Source of the DNA: Hsuehochloa calcarea
Lineage: Eukaryota > Streptophyta > Magnoliopsida > Poales > Poaceae
Length of the DNA stretch: 64,000 bases
Assembly: GCA_036346395.1 (NCBI GenBank)
Contig: CM070594.1
Coordinates: 29,049,385-29,113,384 of the forward strand
Direction of reading: 5' to 3'
Each line of letters opens with the position of its first letter. The stretch's first letter is position 1. The notes beneath the pieces are model-generated. The model was not told the origin of the DNA. It made no database searches and saw only the letters and a program-made list of their open reading frames with translations. Of this stretch, positions 10,965 through 23,199 are shown in pieces. The translations under genes and the position numbers were made by a program.

Positions 10965-12261
10965 AAATCAACATATTTCAACTTAGCCTTAGATTATACT
11001 AATACATAAAACCTTCAAGATTAATATACTTTTGTTTTGCCCGTGGAAATACGTTGCATTTTGCTCATCGTCGACCCATGCGTCACATGGCTCAATTTTT
11101 TTTTTGTTAACTCGGATAATAGGACCAGCCATCACCAATCGAAATCTTTTGTGACGGTTTTAGCAAAAGAAGATGATTTTCTTATGGCAGTTACACATGG
11201 GAACGGAGTTTGGCATTTTTCCACCGCAAAGATCACTGACAAGTGGGGCCGCCAAAACATAGGTTCGGCACGTATATGTTAATCCTCTTAGAGTGCCGAA
11301 CTTACGGATAAGTTTAGAGCAACACACTGCTATAATCAAGAAATATTTTTTCCCCAGCAAAATAATAATAATAAAAAAAAAACGGTGGTAGCAACCGCAT
11401 CATTTCCTTGTGTGACCGATGACTCGCAGCTAAAACGGAGACTGGAGATTAAGGAACAAGAGAGGAAACAGCAAGAGTCACACGACCGGTGTGGACAGAA
11501 GGCCCCTTTCTAGCTTTCCATTTCGTTGGATCGATCGATAAGGTCCACGGCGTCGCTTTCGGGACCGGCCGGTTACATGTTTCTTTCTTTCTCCGGCGAT
11601 CTCCAAGATATCTCCACAGCCTCGATCGCGAGCTCCAATCTTCCACGTCGATCGGTCGGTCCGCGGCGACCTTTTCGCCCGCGGCAGCGGACGGTCAGCC
11701 GCTCGTGCCGGACTGCTGGTTGTACTTACCGTGTCAGAGTGTCTCGCTGCCCTTTTTTTTTCAATGCATACATGTGTTAATTAGTACGAGTGGCCTTGCA
11801 CCCGCTCACACAGAAAGATACGATTTAATTAGCTCCGGTGGGTGTAGAACAAGTGGGGAAAAAAAAGGACCTGCCACCGTGGCCTTGCAGCGCGCATATT
11901 TTTTCATACGTGGCTGTGGGGTGTGTGATTGGCCAGTGGATGAAAAAAAGGCCTTTAACATGTGGGAGTATCGAACAATAGAATTACTTATTTCCATTGG
12001 GTTGGATTAAAACATGTGAATAGTATTACTAATGGCGTGGTGGCTAGTCCAACTGATGTATAGTGCCTCCGTCTTATGGTAGTACACGAACGGGCGTAGG
12101 TAGAGTTTGGTAAGGTATGTGTATAACTTATGCAAACTGATATTCGAATTGTTGTAAAGCTAAGTAATGATCTAAGCTAGATTCTTTTGCATATGTGCTG
12201 ATCCAATGGGTTTAAGTGAAAAGGATGAACGTACACGCAAAGACAAATGTGACTCAATGTA
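10965..12261. other. Intergenic between two CACTA elements
   Basis: No gene supported. 11489-12010 has an open frame of 173 codons over a GC-rich patch (11480-11745), without recognisable domains; the rest is AT-rich. Confidence 0.4.
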
Positions 12262-12431
12262 CACTACTACAAAACAGGCCATAGAAGACGCCTCATCACA
12301 TACGGTTCTTTGAAACCGTCTGTGATAAAATAATCACAGACGGTTCCAAGACGAACCCTCTGTGATATGTAGATATCACAGACGGTTCTAACCACAAACG
12401 GTTCGTGGTTAGAACCGTCTGTGATTTTATA

Positions 12432-12783
12432 TTTACCATAACTTGGATTTTTACCATGGTTAGGAATACTCTTCGAGTTTACCATGGTTTAGATTTTTAC
12501 CATGGCAACCAATACTCTGCCGTGGTAGGGTTTGGGCAGCTAATCCACTGCCGCGGTACACAATCCTCTACTGCGGCACACAATCCTCTGCTACGGTACA
12601 CAATCCACTGCCGCGGCAGCCAATCCTCTGGCACACAATCCTCTACTGCGGCAGCCAATCCTCTACTTTGCCGTGGTAGGGATTGGCTGCCCAAACCCTA
12701 CCACGACAGAGTATTGGTTGCCATGGTAAAATCAGAGAGTAAGGAAAACCCTAAACCATGGTAAAAATCCAAGCCATGGTAAA
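12432..12783. repeat. Foldback with ACCATGG-rich arms inside the CACTA element
   Basis: Left arm 12432-12545 and right arm 12675-12783 are inverted copies sharing GGATTTTTACCATGG, GCAACCAATACTCTG and GTGGTAGGGTTTGGGCAGC. The loop is a tandem array of variants of CACAATCCTCTACTGCGG. Confidence 0.7.
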
Positions 12784-13530
12784 TACAGACGGTTCCTGAT
12801 ACGAACCGTCTGTGATACTTTTGTTTTGTTGGGCGGGAAAATAAAAATTTGCACTTAATGGGCGAGCTGCCGAAAATCTCTCTATATTAACAGGGTCCTT
12901 CATCTCCTCCTCTGCCATTTCTCCTCTGCCATCTCTGTCTCGCCCTGACCTTGCGCTCCGGCCTCCCTTGAGCTTGTCGCCCACGGCCTCCTCCACCTCG
13001 CCCCAGCCTCGTCGTCGCCGGCCTCCCGCGACCTCGTCGCCCCCGGCCTCCTCTACTTCGTCGCCCCGTCCTCCCCTGAGTTCGTCGCCCGCAGCCTCCT
13101 CCACCTCGCCTCGGCCTCATCGTCGCCGGCCTCCCGTCACCCTAGCCTCCCACGACCTCACTCTCCCTACTCCCCCTTTTGCTCTGTGATGTGGATTACT
13201 ACTGTGATGTGTTAGTGCTCTGTGAATGGATTGAGTTGATGCTACTGTGATGTGGGTGATGCATGCCGTGTTGTTTTTAGTGCTCTGTGAATGGATTGAG
13301 TTGATGCAACTGTGATGCTGTGGCTATTGTGGGAAAGTAGCGAAAAGTTCAATCCAAAAATCCATATCAGATTCATTCGCGAGGCTCGGGAGGCTCCAGA
13401 CGAAGTGAAAATCTATTTTTGTTTTTTTAGCCATAGAAAAAACTATCACAGACGGTTCTTGTTTAGAACCGTATGTGAAACCGTCTGTGATAGTCTATTT
13501 TTACAGACGGTTCGTGAATAGAACCGTCTG

Positions 13531-13712
13531 TGAAAATAGACTATCACAGTCACTATCACAGACGGTTCGTGAATAGAATCGTCTGTGATAGCTTTTTCAT
13601 AGACGGTTCAAAAACCGTCTGTGAAAATAGACTATCACAGTCACTATCACAGACGGTTCGTGAATAGAATCGTCTGTGATAGCTTTTTCATAGACGGTTC
13701 AAAAACCGTCTG
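13531..13712. repeat. 91-bp tandem duplication in the CACTA subterminal region
   Basis: Two near-identical 91-base units, 13531-13621 and 13622-13712, each with ACTATCACAGTCACTATC and two ACGGTTC-type palindromes. Confidence 0.8.
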
Positions 13713-13790
13713 TGATGACCTTGTGTCGTCACAGACACAAAAATTCAGACGGTTCAAAAACCGTCTGTGATGAGCTTTTGTGTAGTAGTG

Positions 13791-14985
13791 GCAAACAAAG
13801 GAATGTGTTAGCGGGAAGGGATCTGAAAATGAGATCAAGCTAGCTCGTTTTACACTAAATACTAAGAGAGACGTTAGCCAATTACAATTAAAAATAGTAG
13901 GACACAAGATTACTAAAAAATGATTACACAATCGGATGCTCGGTTTAAAAGACGTGATGTGATTATTATTTTTCCAGTTAGTGGAAGTAGAGGGGTGTGC
14001 ACTCGTTTGCTGTGCCTCATGCGCATCACATATGGATCGTATGGCGTGAACACGGACGGGCACATGTTCGATAGATCTTATAATAGCGCATGGCATAGAG
14101 GATTCAGATCAAATTCAAGATATTTTTTGCTTGCATGTCATGCGGGCCACGATTATGCATTTCGTGTTCTAGATATCTTCGTGCTTGTTGTTTTCACGTA
14201 TATATCCAGCTTGCAGCTGAGAACAATTAATGCAAATATTTACGGAATATGATGAGATACGCAGAAAATTACATTGTGAGATCCATACGGCTAGCTAGCT
14301 GTTGTTCAGTCACACATTCACACGCACAAGTCATGAGAATCGAGAAGCACAGATCGATACTCGCGGGATCCACGTGACAAAACTGACTATTTGGCTCAAC
14401 TCTGCTGACGCTAGCTTATCTGTGAGGAAACAAGCGCTTAATGATAGGAGCTAGTATGGTATATCGATCATATATGGTGGCTGTGTACTTTAATGACGAT
14501 AGCTAGCAAACAATGACGCATATATATATACTAAAATTAATAGCAACAAAATACCAGAACTAATAGCAACCAAATACTGAGAGGAGACAAAATAGTCTCT
14601 ACAAGAAAACAACGAGCTGGCTCTTGGGAAATTAAATTACTTATACACAAGCTAGGTGGCTAACTTCTCTTTCCTCACCTTCGTCGAAGAGGACTTCCAT
14701 AGCACGATAAAAACGTACGACAATTTCTTGTTGTCATTGGTAGGAGAAAGAGACAAAACAAGCTCGATCGTTGAAATTTGCCATGCTCCAATTAAGTTGG
14801 TTCTAAAATTTCAATAAAAATCTAGAGAGAATTCCAAGTAGGACATGTACGTCGAAAATATCGTATCCAGGGTAGGGCTGACCACACTTGCAGAGTTGAT
14901 CAAGTCCATGCATCTACAGAGCCTTCGCAACATCATGTATAAAAATCAACGCGCCAACCTTGGAAGCATTCTCAAAGGTTTCACC
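13791..14985. other. Upstream flank of the DMP gene
   Basis: About 1.2 kb between the CACTA element and the DMP TATA box. It holds a short tandem of AATAGCAAC words (14537-14575) but no gene. The open frame continues upstream of the chosen DMP start because no stop intervenes, not because it is translated. Confidence 0.45.
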
Positions 14986-14993
14986 TATATAAA
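14986..14993 (+). promoter_or_regulatory. TATA box of the DMP gene
   Basis: TATATAAA, with the next in-frame ATG codons at 15013 and 15049. A start about 30 bases downstream (near 15016-15025) would leave the ATG at 15013 outside or at the very edge of the mRNA and favour the one at 15049. Confidence 0.6.
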
Positions 14994-15048
14994 CAGCAAC
15001 CCTGTAACACGTATGGACCGGCTTCCTAGTACACACCCAAGGCACACA

Positions 15049-15744
15049 ATGGCATCTCCCCCGGCCACCGTGATCCAGATAACTTCTAACACCAACGGCG
15101 AGCCGATGGGGACAGCAACCAGCACGGCTGCACAGACGCCTAAGGGCGTCGTCGAGCGCACAACGGCCGCTGGCCCGGCGACGGCGACGGCGACTGACAA
15201 AGTGATGTCAACCACGGCGAACCTGGCACAGCTCCTGCCAACGGGAACGGTGCTGGCGTACCAGGCGCTCTCGCCGTCCTTCACCAACCACGGCCAGTGC
15301 CACCCCTCCAACCAGTGGCTCACTGGGGCGTTGGTCGCTATCCTCGCGGCCTTCTCCCTCTTCTTCTCCTTAACGGATACTATCGTCGGCCACGACCACA
15401 AGCTCTACTACGGCGTGGCCACGCCGCACGGCTTCAACGTGTTCAACTTCTCCGGGGAGGAGGAGAAGCGTGAGTGGGCGCTCGGCAAGCTCCAGGAGCT
15501 GCGCCTCCGGCCACTAGACTTCATGCACGCCATCTTCACGGCGGTGGTGTTCCTCACCGTGGCGTTCAGCGACGTCGCGCTCCAAAACTGTTTCTTCCCC
15601 AACGCCACCGCTGGCACCAACGAGCTACTGAAGAACCTGCCACTGGGGATGGCGTTCTTGGCGAGTTTCTTTTTCATGGTATTCCCGACGAAAAGGAAGG
15701 GCATCGGATACAACGACAGCACCCCCCACCAGAAGGCACGATGA
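15049..15744 (+). CDS. DMP-family (DUF679) four-helix membrane protein
   Basis: Single-exon frame of 231 codons. Residues 1-55 are a disordered Ala/Thr/Pro-rich tail (MASPPATVIQ...). The DUF679 core follows, with four probable membrane segments near 59-78, 91-113, 158-179 and 195-213. Typical family features are LPTGTVLAYQ (63-72), HPSNQWL (85-91), the loop YYGVATPHGFNVF (120-132), RLRPLDFMHA (152-161), FSDVALQNCFFP (173-184) and the end VFPTKRKGIGY (211-221). DMP proteins are small plant endomembrane or plasma-membrane proteins; Arabidopsis DMP8/9 and maize ZmDMP act in gamete fusion, and their loss gives haploid induction. Which DMP this is cannot be told by eye. The start at 15049 is chosen over 14845 and 15013 because of the TATA box at 14986. 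The length is normal and no breaks are seen. Confidence 0.9.
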   Translation: MASPPATVIQITSNTNGEPMGTATSTAAQTPKGVVERTTAAGPATATATDKVMSTTANLAQLLPTGTVLAYQALSPSFTNHGQCHPSNQWLTGALVAILAAFSLFFSLTDTIVGHDHKLYYGVATPHGFNVFNFSGEEEKREWALGKLQELRLRPLDFMHAIFTAVVFLTVAFSDVALQNCFFPNATAGTNELLKNLPLGMAFLASFFFMVFPTKRKGIGYNDSTPHQKAR

Positions 15745-16165
15745 GCTCACTTAAACTTTAGATCACAGGTCTTCGAATGATTAATTAGAATTTCACACAG
15801 TTAGTTATGATGACTTGTATATTGGTTAACATAAAGTGATTCTTTTGATGTACGTATATATGGGAAAAATACAAACTCCTCCGAGATGTAGTTACTCCCG
15901 CTCTCCTTCCATGGGCTGCGGCACAAAAAGGGTTGGGTTTCTTGGGAGCACCCGATTGCAGTCGGTACAAGCTTCCGGTTTTCTTGGGCTCCTGGTATTT
16001 TGGGTGTTTTAAATTTTATTCATGGTAGATTTAGGCGAGGCCATGAAAACCATTCATTCCCCTCCCCCTCCCAACGACGGCAAAAACAACACTGACGACA
16101 GCCCTGAATTGGTAGCAGAATAAACACCAGCTAAAGAGGTAGGAATCTAGATTCATCTACCGATG
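15745..16165. other. DMP 3' flank
   Basis: Presumably the 3' untranslated region followed by intergenic DNA up to the LTR start at 16166. No further gene seen. Confidence 0.5.
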
Positions 16166-19100
16166 TGTGACATCCCAAAATTTGATGTATTTCACATTTG
16201 TGTGAAAAATGAGGAATTTTCAGAAAAGTATGTACGAAATCCAAACCTAATTTAACTTAATGAAACCTGAAGACAAATTCGGAGTTAAACCTAAATTTAA
16301 ATCACCAAACTGAATTTGAATTTTTTTTAAAAAAAATTGAAGTGAAAAGGGACATAAAAGAAAATAAAGCAAAACCTCAAAATCCGGTTGGGCCAAAACA
16401 CGGCGAAGCAATCCCATCTGATTCTTTCCTTACTTTCTTTTCCCTCGGCCCAATTCTCTTTACTCCTCCTCCTAGCTCGCCCGCCAGCCTCCTTCTCCTG
16501 TGTTGTCCATCACGACGACCTCGATCGCGCCACTGGCGCCACGCCGCACACCCGACCCCATCACCTCGCCCTCATCTACGTTGTCCTTGCCCCAACCACA
16601 CTCCACGCCGACCCACCCACTCCATTCACTTCACCACTCTAGCCACAATGCCACCGAGGGGACGTCACCCACGCCCCAGCTCGCTCGCGCCCACCGCAGC
16701 ACGTTACCGTTCTACACCCACACCACTTGATGCCACTTTGTCGCCGCGCATAGCTACGCTGCCACCTAGACCCCACCTTACTTAAGCCATGCCTCGGCCA
16801 TCTTGTTCATTCTTCCCCCTTCCTCCGCTTCCTGCCTGCCTCTCTTCCTCGCGCAAACAGAGTAGCAGTAAGCTCGAGCCCCCGCTACAGCCGTCGCCTT
16901 CGCTTAGCCATTCCAGCCGCCCCAAAGAAGCCACCGTCGTTCCTTTCGCGTCATTCGGTGTTCCTGAGCCTACCGTTCATTCTCCCTCACCCAATTCGGG
17001 TTTCATCCACAGGAGGCACCTCCGTCTTCCTCACGTTAGGCAGAAAAGCACCCCCACTGCCGCCATTCCACCTCCAATGAGTCCCAGACCAATTCCTTCC
17101 TCCCAAAGCGTCGCCTTGCTTTCCCCAACCTTCTCCCACCACTCACTCTCGCTCCCTTCCTCCACACTGAGCTGGTTGAGCTGCCCATGGCTCTCGTCAC
17201 TAGCCCGCCAGCTCACCTCCATCCCCACAAACCACACTAGTGGGCTCCCCTCACTCCTCTCTTGCTCATACTCACCTCTGTTTCACCACTCTTCCACCCA
17301 AGCACCGCCGCATCGTTTCGTCCCGCACCCCGGCCACCGCACACCACCGACCGGCAGCCACCGACTTCCTCGAGTCATGCCACCTCCACCCACGACGTTG
17401 CCTACCGTCCGCAGTTCCATTTTTCTCCTCCCTAGCCACCGCCGCCACTCTCTTCGTCGATGCCGCACCCACTACCATGCCCTGACCGCCTCCTCTCTTT
17501 CTCCTCTGCTGCCCCCTCTGTGCTCTCTCTCTCCCTTTGTTTAGATGACAGGTGGGCCCACTCAATTAAGAAAATGATTTAGAGATTTGTTAAAATTAGT
17601 TGGTAGGTGAATTAGTTGAGAGATATCCCAATTAACAATGACATGTTAATTAGTTGCTAGAGTAGAGATGGTAAATCAAGTGGTTTGGGGATTAATGATA
17701 AATAGCTAGTGTACCATTAGCATTTAACTTGGATGGCAACCTTAATTAAAAGTCATATTAGCATATAGTATTCCAGTGACATGTAGACTCAAGGCCATTG
17801 CTAAAATAGTAATGGCAATACTAATAATCAATCAAATTAATCAATATGTTAGTTTAACAAATAAAACACAATGTCACATGATCAATGGACCATATCAATT
17901 AAGGTCTAATTAAAATAATTCATTTAGTTGCATTCTTCAATTGCAACTCAAATTAAATGGTTAATACTGTCAATAATTCAATAATCATATACATGACATG
18001 TAGGATCACAAATATTCCAGGATTAGGATAAGGGAAGAAATGTATTTAGAATTATTCATTAGTAAATGACAGGTGGGCCCCCATATCTGGGTATAAATTC
18101 GTAAATGCCCAAATAAACAGTGGACCACACAAAATAATGAAACTATCTGCTTTAGTTAAAGGTTAACTAGGGATGGTTAATAGGTCATGACACATAGGAT
18201 CTAGACAATAATTAAGAATAATAATGATTAAATAAATACTACGAATATGACTAAGTTAGGCATAAGAAAATTTCTAAATAAATCAAATACATCTAAGACC
18301 CACTTAATTAGATGGTTAACTGAAACTTAATAAGTGTTCTAGGGTAACCATGGGTAATTAGTGTAGCCCTAGGTGATAGCCTAAGGATCCCTTAACATAA
18401 GGGTTAATTAGTTTAACATACCAAATAAAATGTAATAATGATAAACTCTAACTAAAGTTGGTTAATTTGACACTAATATTTAAAGTAGAACGAAGAATTT
18501 AACTAGAGATGGTGTCAAACCATAAAGTTGCACCTTGATAAGAGTTAGTTATATAAATATAATGAATGTCTAGGTGATCACTTAACCCTAGGCTAGTAGT
18601 AATTGTCAAGTTGAAGATTAAGGTATTCAACAGGTCCAAGCTAACTAAAACCATGATATGACAATTAAGCTTCACATATCACTAGGTCTTAATTGGAAAT
18701 AGAAGCTAAAATAGAAACTCTAGGCATGTAAGTTTATTAGTGTTACTAGTTAGGCATGGAAGTGAGCAATAGTTATGGCATGGCTTCATGCTTGTTAATA
18801 ATAAACAAGATAGTTAGGGTAATAACTGAACAAGAATTAATAGACCAAAACACATAGGCCTTAGATGTTAAAATCAGTAGTTCTCCACTTAACCAAAATT
18901 AGTCGTTAGAGGGTATTATGGCTAAGGATTAACCTAGTATATTAGATGCACTTTAGTGTATGCCGAGCCATGTAAGTAATTAGAATAAGTAAAGATCACC
19001 TTAATAATGAAACTTAAACCTATAGACACCACTGATCAAGCTATAAGGTTGATGTCTAGCTAATACTGGGAGGTTCCACCTAACTCATGGAACTTGATAA

Positions 19101-20339
19101 ATACACATTGATAAGAAAAGTCATAAAATAAATTAAATCTCGTTGGCAGTTAAAATCATCTCCAGTGTGTAGGACCGTCATAATTACACACAAGTCCTAG
19201 TAAAGGCTCATGGAATTTCCTTGATAAATAGAAAATAATAATAAAAGAACACATTAAGTAAACTAGACCTCATGTGTCGGTGGGACTTATCTTTGTCAGG
19301 TGCGAACCCTGACACATACACGTAGGTCTCACCTAACTCTTATGGAACTTCCTTGATAAATAGGAAATGGTAACAAAAGAAATCATTAAGTTAGCTATTT
19401 GTCCCATGTGAGTGGCGATAAGGTGTTCCCAAAGGGATAATAGTAATTCAACCACCAATCAACATCACATAGACTCCAGCTATCACCCAGCACTATCCAC
19501 TTCCAGTAGAAGGATAATTCGTAAACCAAATATCGATCAGTGGATCCTGCCTAATAAGGTAATCTCCCCATCCAAATAACCTACGAAGAATATTATTGTG
19601 AATATTCTCTCCCTCCCATTTATTCATGGCTTTCCTCACCGATGAACCTTCCGAGAGCCCGATCTCTCTCATCCTAACTCTATATCAAATAGTTTCCTGG
19701 TCCTAGACCCATCTAAAGATCCAAACCCCCACCCTTAGACCAAATGGATAGAGTTTGTATTTATTTAGTTTTGTCTAAGTATTTCCTTCATCAAACACCC
19801 TTGGTTTATCTAACATCATCTGAAGTATTTCCGTCATCAAATACCCTTGGGTTATCTACTTTTGACTGAAGTATTTCATTATTTTGATATACCATTGGAT
19901 ATATTTCATTTGAAGTATTTCCTTCATCAAGTTCCCTTTGGCGTATTTAATTCTGTTTGGCGTATTTCCTCCTTCCAAAATACAATTGAATATATTTAGT
20001 TTCGTTTGAAGTCTTTCCTGCTTCAAACACTCTTGTATTTATTTACTTTTTTGAACCATTTCCTTGTATTTCAAGTACCTTTGGATTTTTTTTGGATTTG
20101 GTTTGGATGCTTTCATACATTCTCGGGTTCAATCGTATTTCATGTAATTAGAATCCGAAGTCTCGACGGAGCAACAGTCCAAGCAAGAGTACGAACGTGA
20201 CCTAGATTATCAAAACACTTAGCAATGTGAGTCAATACTTTAGTCATTTTGCACCTACATTTGAAATGCAAATATATTGTTTTAAATTATGAAAGTGCAT
20301 CGCTATGCTTTATACACTTATGTTTACATAGCTGTTGGA

Positions 20340-22080
20340 CCGAAAAGGTGACTAGAGGGGGGATGAATAGGAGCACACTCACTATTTCATAAATAATAGA
20401 TTCAATATAAATTTCACTTCAGTAGCTATGAAAGCAATAAAGATTAATATACCAGTACAGCGGAAGACTAGTATTGAATCCAACCTAACCCCCGAAGCAA
20501 AACAACCAAAGATCAACACAAGCTAAGACAAATCTCGGTCAGGGGCGTCGGACATTGGGTCAATGGTGGTCGACCGATGACTGCCGATCGGCCAGTGACC
20601 ACTGCCGGATGACCATACCAAGAAGTAATGCAAAGCCCGATGACGAAGTTGCAAATAGATGAAACTTTTGATTTACAACTCCAAACTTGATGAAACTTGG
20701 AACACACCTTCTCTATGATGTCAGAGACCTATTCCAATCGAAGATTTTGACAATTCTTGGAAGAATAACGATCCTTTTCCGTTTGATTGAAGAAGGGTTC
20801 AAAACCGGGTCAAAACAAAAACTAGATCCAAAATCTTGCTCGTGGGTGATTGATGATCAAGATGATCCTAGATATGTTCCCACATATCACAGCAAGCTAG
20901 ATCACATGAAGAATTCAATCAAAAACTCGTGGATCAAAGAAAGACTCAAAATCATCAAATATAGAGAAAGAACGCAAAGAGACAAGATATTGATCAAACT
21001 TTCTTTAAATTGATTTGATATGATCTGGGCTTACAGCCACTCCGTTAATGGAGGATAATGCTCAATCCAAGAGCACGAAAATCACATCAAACTCTCTAAA
21101 ACCCTATCATCCACAAAAGCTCCCCCTAAGCAAATTAGGTGTCAAATAGCAAAAGAGACAAAGCGGAGGTGCAGCCACCTCCCTCCCCTATTTATAGTGG
21201 AGGCTTAGACCTTCTAGAAGTTTGACTCAATTGAGCTCCCGTTAAGGTCCAAAACAAACGAGTCACACATGCACGCATTTTAACGCGTCGTCTTTATCGC
21301 CTCTTGACCTAATTAGCTACACCTTGCGCCATCTTGCGCCGCGGATTAGCCAATAGACGACCCTTGTCCATCTTGCGTCACGCTTGAGTACATTGACCTC
21401 ACTCGACATCGTCGATCATTCTGGACCTCAGCTCTCTAAGCCTAGTCCCGATCATCCTTGTCGTTGACCATCGTTGACCACCAAGCAACCTATACAAAAA
21501 TAGACAAGTAAACCGAATTTGGGAATAAGTTCTTTACAACTTGACCCATGTTAGTCAAAACATGCATCATGCAACATATATACCCTGAAACTCATGATTT
21601 TGACCTAACAACCGAACATCGCCGCCACGAAGGCCGATGATCAAAGTGAAAACCGGTCAGACCGCCCCCAGGGCCGGTCTGACCGCCCACCCTGGCCGGT
21701 CTGACCGCCACCTATTGGCCGGTCTGACCGCCAGTTTGGACTTAGCCGATTTCAACCTCTGAAATTCCGAAACCTACTGGAATTTTCAAACCAATAGAAC
21801 TTTTGACTGGAGACTCCAAAAATTATGGGACCAAGTGCAATAGAATCTCCTATTTTGCCTACACCCTCTCTTTTTGGCCCAGCTCAATCCAACACTTTTT
21901 GAAGTTGGCCGGTCCGACCACCGCTATGGCGGTCAAGCGCCTTAGGCGGTCGGGCCTTTGAAGCTGATAGTCCTGAAACTTTGTCAAAAACACGTGAATC
22001 AACAAACCGTTAATGCCATTGCCAATTGTCACATCATCCTAAGATCTGGAGCATATCCCCATGATATCCACAATAGCCTA
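20340..22080 (+). mobile_element. Truncated LTR-retrotransposon fragment (likely Copia)
   Basis: Starts with GACCGAAAAGGTGACTAGAG and a G run. This is a polypurine tract followed at once by TGAATAGGAGC, so a 3' LTR appears to begin near 20363. The 5' part is missing. The LTR body contains the CCGGTCTGACCGCC repeats and appears to end near the GTTAACA at 22083-22089. Superfamily and exact ends are uncertain. Confidence 0.4.
21650..21742. repeat. Array of CCGGTCTGACCGCC units
   Basis: Four or five copies of CCGGTCTGACCGCC or close variants at intervals of 20-28 bases, with weaker copies at 21905-21950. The unit is a near-palindrome (CGGTCTGACCG). Confidence 0.7.
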
Positions 22081-23199
22081 TAGTTAACACCTTGACGTTA
22101 ATTGAGTATAAACTTCCCATCCTTGGACTTGGACACTACCCTTTGTCACCCTAGAAATAATGGTATACATGACTAGTTACTAAGTCTGTATCTTAGTGGC
22201 ATACTTACCCTTGCTTAGATAGATTGACATGTGGGTATTAATTTGCCCTGACAACATTCAAAACTCTAAACTGGATTAGGCAGTCGAGGCTGGAGGCCCA
22301 TAGCCTAGATAGTATATAGAAATGAGAAATGAATTTTAAAATGAAAACTTGAAAACTTTTTTTAGACTTACACGGGTGGAAAGTGTGGCGGATGTGTCTA
22401 GGAGTATGTGAGATGGGATGAGGAAGTGCCGCCCAAGCCAATTAACAACCGGTTACTATGATGACATCTCATGCACTAAGAGTGCAACCACAAGCCTACC
22501 ATGTGTAGGACCTGGCTCACTAATTTCCTTCGTCTCATCGTTGCTTCATCATCCTACGAATGTGGTGTGGTTATAGAAAGTGAAAACCACCTAGTGGGTG
22601 GCGTGGTGTGACTATAATGCACAGAAAAACCACAACGGCGCAAGAGGGGGCCTCCGGAGGGTGGCATCCTAACGGCGCTGAAACCTTAGCTGGTGGAGTT
22701 GCGCTGGGGTGATGCATTGTAAAGTCCTTGTGATTATTTTCTTAGTCTCACACCTACGGTAGCGTGTTGACATTAAAAGATGATTGTATTTTGTGAGTAA
22801 AGTTATGCGACCTATGCAGAGTGTAAAATTGCCCAGATAGTTGTGCCCACGGTCATGGGTGATGCTAAAAACTTGTTTGATTAGATTTAAACTTTACAAA
22901 ATGATTTGTGAGTGGAGTGAAAAGCCAGGTGGGAGCCCGAGGATTTGATTTGTCCTATTGATAGCCAGTTGAAGGTATCGAGTGTATGCTATCATGGGAT
23001 TCGCAAGAGGAATGTAGCCTAGGATTCGCGGTTGGATGCAGCTTGGGATTGGTGGGGGGTGCGCCCTGGGACTCGAGGGTGGTGCGGCCCGGGATTCAAG
23101 AGTGGTGTGGCTTGCGGATTCAGATGGTTGTAGCCAAAGAATTATCAGGCGGTTGCAGCCAGAGAGATGCCAGAGGCATTCAGCCCGGGATCACGAGGG

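Larger units (their letters stand above)
12262..13790. mobile_element. Non-autonomous CACTA transposon, both termini present
   Basis: Left end CACTACTACAAAACAGGC at 12262; right end, read inward on the minus strand from 13790, CACTACTACACAAAAGC. Subterminal ACGGTTC/GAACCGT palindromes fill 12298-12430, 12785-12816 and 13443-13781. Flanking triplets are GTA and GCA, one mismatch from a 3-bp target duplication. At 1529 bases it has no transposase. The interior holds a 350-base foldback and a GC-rich stretch (12890-13190) with a proline/serine-rich frame. Confidence 0.8.

Noticed and set aside
11489..12010. 173-codon plus-strand frame
   Set aside because: No domain and mixed composition; another frame overlaps it; no promoter or splice evidence.
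13440..13781. CRISPR-like array of palindromic repeats
   Set aside because: The units are uneven CACTA subterminal repeats in plant DNA, with no regular spacers.
14985..15722. Minus-strand frames over the DMP gene
   Set aside because: Antisense shadows of a clear DUF679 coding region with GC-rich third positions.
16342..17544. Ser/Pro-rich frames of 147 and 251 codons
   Set aside because: They lie in the pyrimidine-rich part of a Gypsy LTR; the LTRs at 23200, 43904 and 48640 have similar tracts that give similar empty frames.
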